Source: Spirochaetales bacterium
GTDB lineage: Bacteria > Spirochaetota > Spirochaetia > JAFGDJ01
Direction of reading: 5' to 3'
NCBI GenBank assembly: GCA_016932135.1
Contig: JAFGDJ010000166.1
Location: 1 to 53,241 of the forward strand
Length of the DNA: 53,241 bases
The notes beneath the pieces are model-generated. The model saw only the letters and a list, made by a program, of their open reading frames with translations, had not been told where the DNA came from and did no database searches. Shown here one piece after another: positions 27,856 to 36,263 of the stretch (position 1 is the first letter of the stretch; the number at the start of each line of letters is the position of its first letter). The position numbers were made by a program, and so were the translations under genes.

Positions 27856-29100
27856 TTACCTCAGGTAGTCCATTAAAGTAGGCTGCAACACTCGGGCGGC
27901 GGTCTGAAGAGCCGCCTTGTGGGTATATTCCAGCATCTTCAGGTCGGTAATGGCCTCGGCCAGATCAATATCCGTTTCCTTGGAGTTCTTCTCTTTCAGT
28001 TCCGGGATTTCGTAAAGAAGCCGTTTTTCCACGGTCTGCATCCGTTCATCCAGGGCCCCGAGGCCCGCGATGGAAGACAAGAGGGTGTGATGAGCCAGGT
28101 CAAGTCCCTTCAAGGCTCCGCCGCCGATTTGAAGGGTATCGCCGCTGTAGAGGCTGTCCCGAAGATTCATCATCATATCGAAGACCGATCCGCCGGAGAC
28201 CCGGGCGTCCCGGTGGTAATTCAGGGGAGGTCTTCCGTTTTCCGCCAGAATACCGAGGTCCTTCAGTACCCGGCCATCTCCCCGGTCTTCCAGCATCAAC
28301 TGGTGGGGAACGGTGGTGGTCAACACCAGGCTGTTTCTCACAGGGTCCAAGGACGCCTTTACCGCCGCCCCCGATTCATTGATCTTGGCGATAACGCTGT
28401 GAACCGAATCCCCACTTTTCAAGGAAATTTCCATGCCGTCCACCAGAATGAAGGAATCTTCCTGCACCTGAAACGCCTGGGCGTCCCGCTGTGAATAGAC
28501 CTGCTGATGTTCCGCCCAGAAGACCCTGTTTCCCTGGAGAAGCTGGTCGACATAACTGCCTTCGGCGATCTCCACCTTCCCCGAATTGGCCGTGCCGAGG
28601 TAGTCCACCGAGGTGATGACCTGTTTGTCCGTCCAGGGGACGCTGCCGGTAAGCACCCGAAAGGCCTGGCCTTCGGTCTTGTCCCCCGCGAAAAGGGCCG
28701 AGCCCTCCCCGTCCACGGCATTACCGATCTCCACCAGTTCGTTCAGCAGTTCGTTCACTTCTTCCGCCATGTAGGCCCGTTCTTCCGGTGTATATACGCC
28801 GTTGGCTCCCTGGACGGCGATTTCCCGCACCCGCTGAACAATATCGTTGGCCGAACTCATATACCCTTCGGCGATTCGCAGGTCTCCCCGCAAGGTGTCG
28901 ATGTTCCGGGTAAACCGGGTGAGCCGCTGAATCTTGGAGGTGTAACGGGTGGAATGGGCCGCTGCGATGGGATCATCCCGCAGTTCCTTGATCCTGGTTT
29001 GCCCGGCCATCCGGTTCTGCAGCTCGCTCATTCTCCATTCCCGCATTCTGGCTTGATACTGCATATCGTCATTGGGCATTTGTGTGCTTATTCGTTTCAT
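27856..29100 (-). CDS. flgL: Flagellar hook-associated protein 3
   Basis: RISTQMPNDDMQYQARMREWRMSELQNRMAGQTRIKELRDDPIAAAHSTRYTSKI..., C-terminal flagellin-like. Confidence 0.92.
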   Translation of the reverse strand: MKRISTQMPNDDMQYQARMREWRMSELQNRMAGQTRIKELRDDPIAAAHSTRYTSKIQRLTRFTRNIDTLRGDLRIAEGYMSSANDIVQRVREIAVQGANGVYTPEERAYMAEEVNELLNELVEIGNAVDGEGSALFAGDKTEGQAFRVLTGSVPWTDKQVITSVDYLGTANSGKVEIAEGSYVDQLLQGNRVFWAEHQQVYSQRDAQAFQVQEDSFILVDGMEISLKSGDSVHSVIAKINESGAAVKASLDPVRNSLVLTTTVPHQLMLEDRGDGRVLKDLGILAENGRPPLNYHRDARVSGGSVFDMMMNLRDSLYSGDTLQIGGGALKGLDLAHHTLLSSIAGLGALDERMQTVEKRLLYEIPELKEKNSKETDIDLAEAITDLKMLEYTHKAALQTAARVLQPTLMDYLR

Positions 29101-29106
29101 CTAGGG

Positions 29107-30984
29107 TTATACCCCCATCCTGTTAATAATGGTATCCAAAAGGGTGTTAAAGGTCGTGATAAACCGGGCCGCCGCGGCATACCCGTGCTGGTATTTAATG
29201 AGCTGGGCGAATTCTTCATCCACGTTGACCCCGGAAATCGAGTCCCTCATGGATTTCAGTTCCTGCATAATGGCGTTCTGGGTCTCGTAGGCCCGCTGGG
29301 CGGTCTCGCCTTTCAACCCCGCGTTGGCCACGGTTTCGGAAAAATAATTGTCGAAACTGGTAATGCCCCCGGCCATAACGTCGTTGTTTCTCAAGGCCGC
29401 CACGGCCAGGGCGGCCGAGCCGTCACCCTCTTCCGCCGGTCTGCCGTTAATGCCGAAACCTGCCGCCACGGAAAGAGGATCGGCCTTCACGGCGGGGTTT
29501 ATCTCGATCCACCCGGCGGGGTGGCTCAAGGGAGCCACGGCGTATTCCAGCCCCCCGCCCCTTAAAGACACCGCCGCGTCGGCGGTATCCCAGCGGTAAG
29601 CGCCTTCGGGTCCCGGATTGATCAGGATACCGGCGTAGCCGGTGAGAAACTGCCCCGAATCTTCAAGATACCGCAGCACGAAATCCGGGTTTCCTTCCTG
29701 AGCCGCCGGGGTTGCCCGGAGGGACAATGTTCCTTCCCGGGACAGCCGGGCGGAGACTTCGGCGCCGGAAACATTGATTCGGTGAACCAGGTCGGCTACC
29801 GTATCGGTGGGGAAATACTCCACCTCCAGGGTTCCGCCGGGAGCCGCCAGAGTGATAACCCCGGCCAGGCCGATCTGCTCTTCCGGATGCAGGGTGTTGG
29901 TTCCGTTTACCCGGAACAACCAGGTGGAATCGAACTCACCGTCGCCGTTTCGGTCGTAATTACCGGTAATATTTTCCACAAAGGGGTATTCGGTAAAAAA
30001 CTCCAAACCCGTTTTACCGTTGGCGCCGTAGGCCGAGGTGTGAATTTCATTGACCAGGTCCATGAAATTCACCACCATCATATCGAGGTTTTGAATTTCA
30101 TTTTTCAAGTCGATATCCCGGAGTTCCACTAACGCGGCGAGCTTTCCGCCGGCAAAATAGGCGGTTTCACCGGAATCCTGCCAGGTAACCCGGGAATAGC
30201 CCTCATTCAGCGGCGAAGGTTCTGCTCCCAGGGGATGAACGTTCCGCCCCTGCAGCAAATGCAGTCCCCCGGTATGAATGGTAAACTCGTCGGGGTCCCG
30301 GCCGTCCACGGTTATGTTGATGATTCCCGAGAGTTCCTGCACCAGCAGGTCCCGCCGGTCCAAAAGGTCGTTGGGGTTGTCTCCCATAGCCTCGATCTTG
30401 ACGATCTGTTCATTCACCTCCGCGACTTCCTTCAAAAGGGCGTTTACCCGGGTCACGGTAACCTGAATTTCTTCTTCCAGCATGTCCCGGATCTCTTTCA
30501 AGGAGGCGAATTCATGGTGGAACCCCTCCACCAGGGCCTCTCCCCGTTCCAGCACCGCCAAACGGGAAGCCGTTTCTTCCGGATGCAGGGATAATTCCTG
30601 CCAGGAATCCCAGAAGCGGTCCATCAGGGTTCTGGTGGAGAGCTCCGTGGGTTCGTTATAGACCTGTTCAACCATCAGAAGATACCGGTCCATGGCTTCC
30701 CAGTAGCCCGTTCCGTTGGCCTGGGCGACGATCCGTTTTTCCAGGATCTGGTCCCTCACCCGCTCTATCCGCTGAACCACGACTCCCTGGCCGACCTGGC
30801 CGGGGGTTTCCTCCCGGCTTAATCCGGGCATATAGAGGGGGCTCATGGGAGTAAGCTGCACCCGCTGACGGCTGTATCCCGGATTGGAAGCGTTGCTGAT
30901 ATTATGCCCCACGGTGGAAAGACCCTGGGTGTGAGCCACCAGGCTCCTCTTGCCGATTTCAATTCCCGCGAAGGTGGATTGCAC
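29107..30984 (-). CDS. flgK: Flagellar hook-associated protein 1
   Basis: (V)QSTFAGIEIGKRSLVAHTQGLSTVGHNISNASNPGYSRQRVQL; GTG start at 30984 with AGGAG SD. Confidence 0.93.
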   Translation of the reverse strand: MQSTFAGIEIGKRSLVAHTQGLSTVGHNISNASNPGYSRQRVQLTPMSPLYMPGLSREETPGQVGQGVVVQRIERVRDQILEKRIVAQANGTGYWEAMDRYLLMVEQVYNEPTELSTRTLMDRFWDSWQELSLHPEETASRLAVLERGEALVEGFHHEFASLKEIRDMLEEEIQVTVTRVNALLKEVAEVNEQIVKIEAMGDNPNDLLDRRDLLVQELSGIINITVDGRDPDEFTIHTGGLHLLQGRNVHPLGAEPSPLNEGYSRVTWQDSGETAYFAGGKLAALVELRDIDLKNEIQNLDMMVVNFMDLVNEIHTSAYGANGKTGLEFFTEYPFVENITGNYDRNGDGEFDSTWLFRVNGTNTLHPEEQIGLAGVITLAAPGGTLEVEYFPTDTVADLVHRINVSGAEVSARLSREGTLSLRATPAAQEGNPDFVLRYLEDSGQFLTGYAGILINPGPEGAYRWDTADAAVSLRGGGLEYAVAPLSHPAGWIEINPAVKADPLSVAAGFGINGRPAEEGDGSAALAVAALRNNDVMAGGITSFDNYFSETVANAGLKGETAQRAYETQNAIMQELKSMRDSISGVNVDEEFAQLIKYQHGYAAAARFITTFNTLLDTIINRMGV

Positions 30985-30994
30985 GGTGTTGCTC

Positions 30995-31495
30995 CTAAAG
31001 ACTGGTATTGAGAACCATAGGTTCCGCCTGGATGTCCATGGCTCCCCCATGCTTTGAATAAATTTTCCCCTTCTGATAGGGGAAAATCTCCTCCAGAATC
31101 TGTCGTACCGTTCCCGAAACCGTGCGGACATAGGAATCTATACACAGGGTGATACTCTGAATTCGTAAGGCTGCCATTTTCAGCTTCCGATAGAGTTCAA
31201 CACTGATATCCCTTTCCCGGTCGGGGAGATGAAACACCACATGATAGAAACTGGCGTCTTCACTCTCACCATAGCCGGTTTTCAGGGCTGTAAAGGCCTC
31301 ATCCCGCAAACGCTCAACCGCTTCAATCTTCTCAGCCAGGGGAGAAAGCTGTTGAATGGTGAGATTTAATTCACTCCAATTGTTCTGCCTGACGCAGGAA
31401 CGCACCATTTCCTCTCTACTCCCGAATTCCTCCAGAAGCAGAATTTCCTCCGCCATGAGATCAAGTAATTTTGTAACTGCCGCTCTTTGTTCCAT
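30995..31495 (-). CDS. flgN: FlgN-like flagellar chaperone
   Basis: Helical protein directly upstream of flgK (LLDLMAEEILLLEEFGSREEMVRSCVRQNNWSELNLTIQQLSPLAEKIEAVE). Confidence 0.72.
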   Translation of the reverse strand: MEQRAAVTKLLDLMAEEILLLEEFGSREEMVRSCVRQNNWSELNLTIQQLSPLAEKIEAVERLRDEAFTALKTGYGESEDASFYHVVFHLPDRERDISVELYRKLKMAALRIQSITLCIDSYVRTVSGTVRQILEEIFPYQKGKIYSKHGGAMDIQAEPMVLNTSL

Positions 31496-31657
31496 GTGCC
31501 GGTACTCCTTACTTCTATCTTCGGTATCTGAAAATGGAGGTTTAGAGATTTACCTTCCGGAATATAAAAAACATACCCCTTGGAAGTATTCCAAAGAAAA
31601 GATTTTCGTGATATGGTCAGATATATGCAAACATTACAATATACAGGAGTACGTAAT

Positions 31658-32593
31658 ATGAATACCGACAGAGAAATCGTCATCATAGGCGGCGGAGTCG
31701 CCGGTCTTTCCGCCGCTCAATACGCCGCCCGGGCAAGCCTGAACACCCTGGTGATCGAAGAAATGGCTGCCGGCGGGCAGAGTCTGCTCATAAACGACCT
31801 GGAGAATTACCCCGGTTTTGACGCTCCGGTAAGCGGAATCGAGCTTTCCCAGAAGATGGAAAAACAGGCCAGGGCTTTCGGCGCGGAATTTCTTTCCACC
31901 ACCGTTACAGCCCTGAAAAAGGAAGGTGATATCTTCCATGTGGAAACCAAAAAGGGAACCATTACCTCCCTGGCGGTGATTTTAGCCACCGGAGCGAAGC
32001 ATCGCCACCTGGATATTCCGGGAGAAGAGGAATTTTCCGGCCGGGGGGTTTCCTACTGCGCCACCTGCGACGGTCCGTTCTTTCGAAACAAGAAGATCCT
32101 GGTGGTGGGAGGTGGAGACGCGGCCTGCGACGAAGCTATGTTTCTGTCCAAGCTGACGGATAAGCTGGTCATGGTACATCGCCGGGACCGTTTCCGCGCT
32201 CAGAAATCCCTGGCGGACCGGGTTCTGAAAAACAAACGGATCGATGTTCGATTCAACACTACCGCGAAAGAGATAAAGGGAACCAACCAGGTCGAAAAAG
32301 TTGTTCTGACCCGCACCGATACGGGGGAAGAATACGAAGAAGCCTTCGACGCCGTTTTTGTCTTTGTCGGTTCCATTCCTCAGACCGCCTTGGTGCCCGA
32401 CTTGCCGAAGGATGAGGCCGGATATGTGATTACCGACCAGGGCATGGCCACCGAGATGCCGGGCCTTTATATCGCCGGAGACCTGCGGGCAACTCCCTTC
32501 CGGCAGATTGTCGTTGCCGCCGCCGACGGAGCCATTGCTTCCCATATGGCCGCCGGTTATATCGATGATCTGAAAGGGCAGGCTTACGAGTAG
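31658..32593 (+). CDS. trxB: Thioredoxin-disulfide reductase
   Basis: IIGGGVAGLSAAQYAARA, CATCDGPFFRNKKILVVGGGDAACDEA, GLYIAGDLRATPFRQIVVAAADGAIAS. Confidence 0.94.
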   Translation: MNTDREIVIIGGGVAGLSAAQYAARASLNTLVIEEMAAGGQSLLINDLENYPGFDAPVSGIELSQKMEKQARAFGAEFLSTTVTALKKEGDIFHVETKKGTITSLAVILATGAKHRHLDIPGEEEFSGRGVSYCATCDGPFFRNKKILVVGGGDAACDEAMFLSKLTDKLVMVHRRDRFRAQKSLADRVLKNKRIDVRFNTTAKEIKGTNQVEKVVLTRTDTGEEYEEAFDAVFVFVGSIPQTALVPDLPKDEAGYVITDQGMATEMPGLYIAGDLRATPFRQIVVAAADGAIASHMAAGYIDDLKGQAYE

Positions 32594-32723
32594 TCTCCGC
32601 TTTCGTCCCTTTTTCCTTTTTTTCCTTCTTCTCGCCCTGAGGCTGACAGGAATTTCCGCCACCCCTCTCGATTTCTGGACGGACCTTCCCCCGGAGGAAG
32701 CGGCGGAGGCTCTGGTAAACGCC

Positions 32724-34280
32724 ATGTCCGATGAAGAACTTCTGGGGCAGACCCTCTTGCTTGGGTATCTCGGTTATTCCCCGGACAGGAATTTTCTTTC
32801 CTGGATCAGGGATCGTTATATCGGCGGGGTGAAGATTTTCGGTTGGAATGTCCGGGACACCACAACCCTGGCCGCCGGGATAGGCCGGATGCAGGAAGAA
32901 GCGGCAAAAACACCCTTAAAGATCCCCCTGATTGTGGCTACCGACCAGGAAGGGGGATGGGTGCGCCATGTCCGAGACACGACTTCCGACACCCCGGGCA
33001 ATATGGCCCTGGGGGCCTCACGGCTTCCCCAGGATTCCTACCTTACCGGCTATTATATCGGCCTGGAATTAAAGGCCCTGGGAATCAACATGAATTTCGC
33101 CCCCACGGTGGACGTGTATGCCAATCCCCAGGCCCATGTCATCGGCCCCAGGGCGTTTTCTTCAGATCCCGTGCAGGCCGCCGTTCTCGGCACGGCCTAT
33201 TATCTAGGCTTAAAAGACGCGGGAATCATCGCCACGGCAAAACACTTTCCCGGCCACGGCAATGCCGACGAAGATTCCCACGGCACTCTTCCTCTGATTC
33301 ATGACAGCCTGGAGGTCCTCTGGAACCGGGACCTGGTACCCTACCGGATGATGATTCCCGAAGGAATTCCCGCTATTATGACCGGTCACCTGGGGTTTCC
33401 CGGGATAATAGACGAGAGGACCCCTTCATCCTTGAGTTATTTCTTTCAGACCGAACTCTTGAAGAACCGCCTGGGATTTCAAGGCATTGTCATGACCGAT
33501 GATTTGCATATGGTGGGGGCTCACCAGCGGACCGAGGATGTGGCAGAGGTCTGCGCGGAGGCCATGATGGCGGGAAACGACTTTATCCTCATTTCCCGGT
33601 TCCCCGAGACCCATGAACGGGTCTGGAATACCATGATGAAACAACTGAAGAACGATCCGGCCTTCCGATCCCGGCTGAAAGACGCGGCGTACCGGGTACT
33701 GAAAATTAAACTGGAATACTTAAAGCGTAGCGACGGGGTTCCCCTGTACCCGGACACGGAGCATCTGGCCAACCTGGTACCTACCCCGGAGGGAAAAGAT
33801 TTTTTCTTTGAACAATCCTTCCGCAGCGTCACGGTAATCCGGGACTCCGCCCTTCCTCTTTCGATCTCTCCGGATGAACGGATTCTTTTGGCCGGCCAGT
33901 TTCAAGAATTCTTTTCCGTCGGAAAAACCTATTTCCCCCAGGCGGATACCTTTGATTTTTCCTATTCCCCCTTTTACTACCCCGTGCCGGCGGAAAAACG
34001 CAGCCTTACAGCCATGGCCGGGAACTACGATACCATTATTTTCTGCCTGGCCAATCCTAACAGCCTGGAGCACCTGAAGGCTCTTGAAAGCTTCGATGCC
34101 CGGATTATCGTCCTTTCAACCCTTACCCCGATCTATCTGCAGGAGGTTCCCTGGGTACCGGGAGCCGTGGCCGTGTACGGCACCGGTATCGATTCTTTCA
34201 CCGCCGGTTTTGCCGCCCTGTCGGGAATGTTCCATCCGGAAGGAACCCTGCCCGTTGAGTTTACCGGTCCTCTCCCATGA
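32724..34280 (+). CDS. Glycoside hydrolase family 3 (beta-N-acetylhexosaminidase/NagZ-like); true N-terminus probably upstream
   Basis: KIFGWNVRD, DQEGGWVRHVRDTTSDTPGNMALGAS, NMNFAPTVDVYANPQAHVIGPRAFSSDP, TAKHFPGHGNADEDSH, GIVMTDDLHMVGA. Confidence 0.9.
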   Translation: MSDEELLGQTLLLGYLGYSPDRNFLSWIRDRYIGGVKIFGWNVRDTTTLAAGIGRMQEEAAKTPLKIPLIVATDQEGGWVRHVRDTTSDTPGNMALGASRLPQDSYLTGYYIGLELKALGINMNFAPTVDVYANPQAHVIGPRAFSSDPVQAAVLGTAYYLGLKDAGIIATAKHFPGHGNADEDSHGTLPLIHDSLEVLWNRDLVPYRMMIPEGIPAIMTGHLGFPGIIDERTPSSLSYFFQTELLKNRLGFQGIVMTDDLHMVGAHQRTEDVAEVCAEAMMAGNDFILISRFPETHERVWNTMMKQLKNDPAFRSRLKDAAYRVLKIKLEYLKRSDGVPLYPDTEHLANLVPTPEGKDFFFEQSFRSVTVIRDSALPLSISPDERILLAGQFQEFFSVGKTYFPQADTFDFSYSPFYYPVPAEKRSLTAMAGNYDTIIFCLANPNSLEHLKALESFDARIIVLSTLTPIYLQEVPWVPGAVAVYGTGIDSFTAGFAALSGMFHPEGTLPVEFTGPLP

Positions 34281-35137
34281 CCGGCGGTACCTGGTATTAC
34301 GCTAAAAAGCAACACCTCATCGCTTTAGGCCGGTGGATTGAGCCGAGAGAGCCCTGGGGAATCCCCCTGTCCGGGGCTCTGGCGGGAAGAAAGACGAAAG
34401 TCCGATCTTCCTTTCTGATCTATGAAACCTCCGACGGCATTTCCGCCGTTCTTTCGGTAACCGACGGAGGGGTTTTAAATCCGGTTTTTCATGAATCCTA
34501 TGAGCCGGATCACCTCGACCCGCCGCCGGCAAAACTCCTCCCCCCGAAGCCCTTTTCCATCATGGGAAAAGAACCCTGGGCACGGCAGGTCCTCGATTGG
34601 TACGGCCGAACAGACTGCAGAACCGTGGAGTATTATCTCATGGTGCGAAAAAGCCTTTATGCCCTATCGGAACGGAAACTACCCGGGATAACCGTAAAAA
34701 AGATGGGACTCAAGGATCTGGACGGGCTTCTCATGCTTCAAGAGGGCTACGAACTGGAGGAAGTGCTTCTTGAGCCGGAAGCCTTCAACCCCCGGATCAG
34801 CCGAATCAATCTGGAAAGGCTTTTATCCGAGGAACTGGTCTACGCCGCCTTGGACTCCTCCGGGAAAGCCCTGGCCAAGGCCAACACTAATACCCGGGCC
34901 TTGAACTGTTACCAGATCGGCGGGGTCTACACCCTGCCGGGCCTGCGGGGCCAGGGGCTGGGAAAGGCGGTGATGGATTCCCTGGTCCGGGATATCGAAA
35001 GCCGGGAAAAAACTCCCTGCCTCTTTGTCAAACAGGAAAACCTGCCGGCCATCTCCCTCTACCTGGCCGGGGGTTTCAAAACCTACGGTACCTACCTTAT
35101 AGCGTACCCGGGGAAACCCGCCCTGTCTCACGGCTGA
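34277..35137 (+). CDS. GNAT family N-acetyltransferase
   Basis: YQIGGVYTLPGLRGQGLGKAVMDSLVRDIESREKTPCLFVKQENLPAISLYLAGGFKTYGTYLIAY; ATGA overlap with the GH3 gene. Confidence 0.82.
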   Translation: MTGGTWYYAKKQHLIALGRWIEPREPWGIPLSGALAGRKTKVRSSFLIYETSDGISAVLSVTDGGVLNPVFHESYEPDHLDPPPAKLLPPKPFSIMGKEPWARQVLDWYGRTDCRTVEYYLMVRKSLYALSERKLPGITVKKMGLKDLDGLLMLQEGYELEEVLLEPEAFNPRISRINLERLLSEELVYAALDSSGKALAKANTNTRALNCYQIGGVYTLPGLRGQGLGKAVMDSLVRDIESREKTPCLFVKQENLPAISLYLAGGFKTYGTYLIAYPGKPALSHG

Positions 35138-36263
35138 TCTTTCTCTCTAACCGCCTTATCCGATGAAGAATCCAGGGGTTCTCATTCGCGTCGACCCCGG
35201 AGAATAGAAGAGCCTCATTCAGTACCTTCAGGGCTTCCTCCGGGTTCTTTTTCCGATGCTCCAGGTGCTTCGCCCGCTCTTCCGCCGATGCCAGATCGGC
35301 GGAGGATTCCATAATGATTCTCCAGGTATGATCCGCCTCGTCGTACCGCCCCGCCCTTTTCAGGTGGAAGGCCAGAACAGACCCCGCCTTCCGGTCCCCC
35401 GCCTCCAGGGCATTGCGCAAGAAGCCTTCAGCCTCCGGGTGTCCGTTCAAAAGAAGCAAACGACCTAAACCCGCGCGGTCCACCTTATCCGCGGAACAAG
35501 GGTGATCCAGGAGCAAGGTGAGGTGCCGAAGAAGCGAAACCAGGGACAGGATGTCCTGTTCATTGTGCCGGAAAACCCTGTTCAATTCTGTCCGGTCGCC
35601 GGTTTTCAAGAAAGAAAAATACACCTCCGGTACCAGGAATCCAGGCACATCATTATCCCGGGGAATTCCAAGAATCTGTGATTCCAGGTCTCCCAGGGAA
35701 CAGGTCCCCAGAAGAGGGCGAAACAGCCTGCGGGAGAGAAACAGCAGGTCAAGATGTTCTCTCGGCGGTGCCCAGGGTAGCCCCTGCATCAGGCAGCGGG
35801 TTCGCCACAAGGGAAGGTCGAAGCTTTTACCGTTATAGGATACCAGGAGGGATTCTTCGGGCAAGAGGCCTTGGAGAATCTGCAGGAACTCTCTTTCCCC
35901 GGGGAAATCGGCGAGAAAAACCTGGTATACCACCGCTTTTTCCCCCTCAAAAAGCCCTACCCCGGCCAAAAACGCCACGGTACCGGCTCCGCCGGAAAGT
36001 CCCGTGGTTTCCAGGTCGAAGAACCGCAGAGCCTCCGGCCGCAGCTCCGGCAGTATGGCGTCAGGGTCCCTCGAATCCGGTATTCCCGCCGGTTCCGACA
36101 GTTTCCTTTGCCACACGGCGTTGCCTGCCTGCTCCCATCCTTCCAGTGTTAGGGGCGTCGACGGTTTTCGAGGCGGAGGGTTTTCCATCATGAGAGCGGG
36201 ATTTCGCAGACTTCTCAGTATGGCCAGGCGGGACTTCAGGGAATCCGAGTCGCCCATCTTCAT
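35097..36263 (-). CDS. mrfB: YprB/MrfB-like RNase H-fold exonuclease with TPR-like tail
   Basis: LRFFDLETTGLSGGAGTVAFLAGVGLFEG (DxE), SYNGKSFDLPLWRTR, HNEQDILSLVSLLRHL. Confidence 0.82.
   Translation of the reverse strand: MKMGDSDSLKSRLAILRSLRNPALMMENPPPRKPSTPLTLEGWEQAGNAVWQRKLSEPAGIPDSRDPDAILPELRPEALRFFDLETTGLSGGAGTVAFLAGVGLFEGEKAVVYQVFLADFPGEREFLQILQGLLPEESLLVSYNGKSFDLPLWRTRCLMQGLPWAPPREHLDLLFLSRRLFRPLLGTCSLGDLESQILGIPRDNDVPGFLVPEVYFSFLKTGDRTELNRVFRHNEQDILSLVSLLRHLTLLLDHPCSADKVDRAGLGRLLLLNGHPEAEGFLRNALEAGDRKAGSVLAFHLKRAGRYDEADHTWRIIMESSADLASAEERAKHLEHRKKNPEEALKVLNEALLFSGVDANENPWILHRIRRLERKISRETGRVSPGTL

Noticed and set aside
28507-29565. 352-aa plus-strand ORF opposite flgL/flgK
   Set aside because: Antisense to two recognisable flagellar genes and lacking family motifs.
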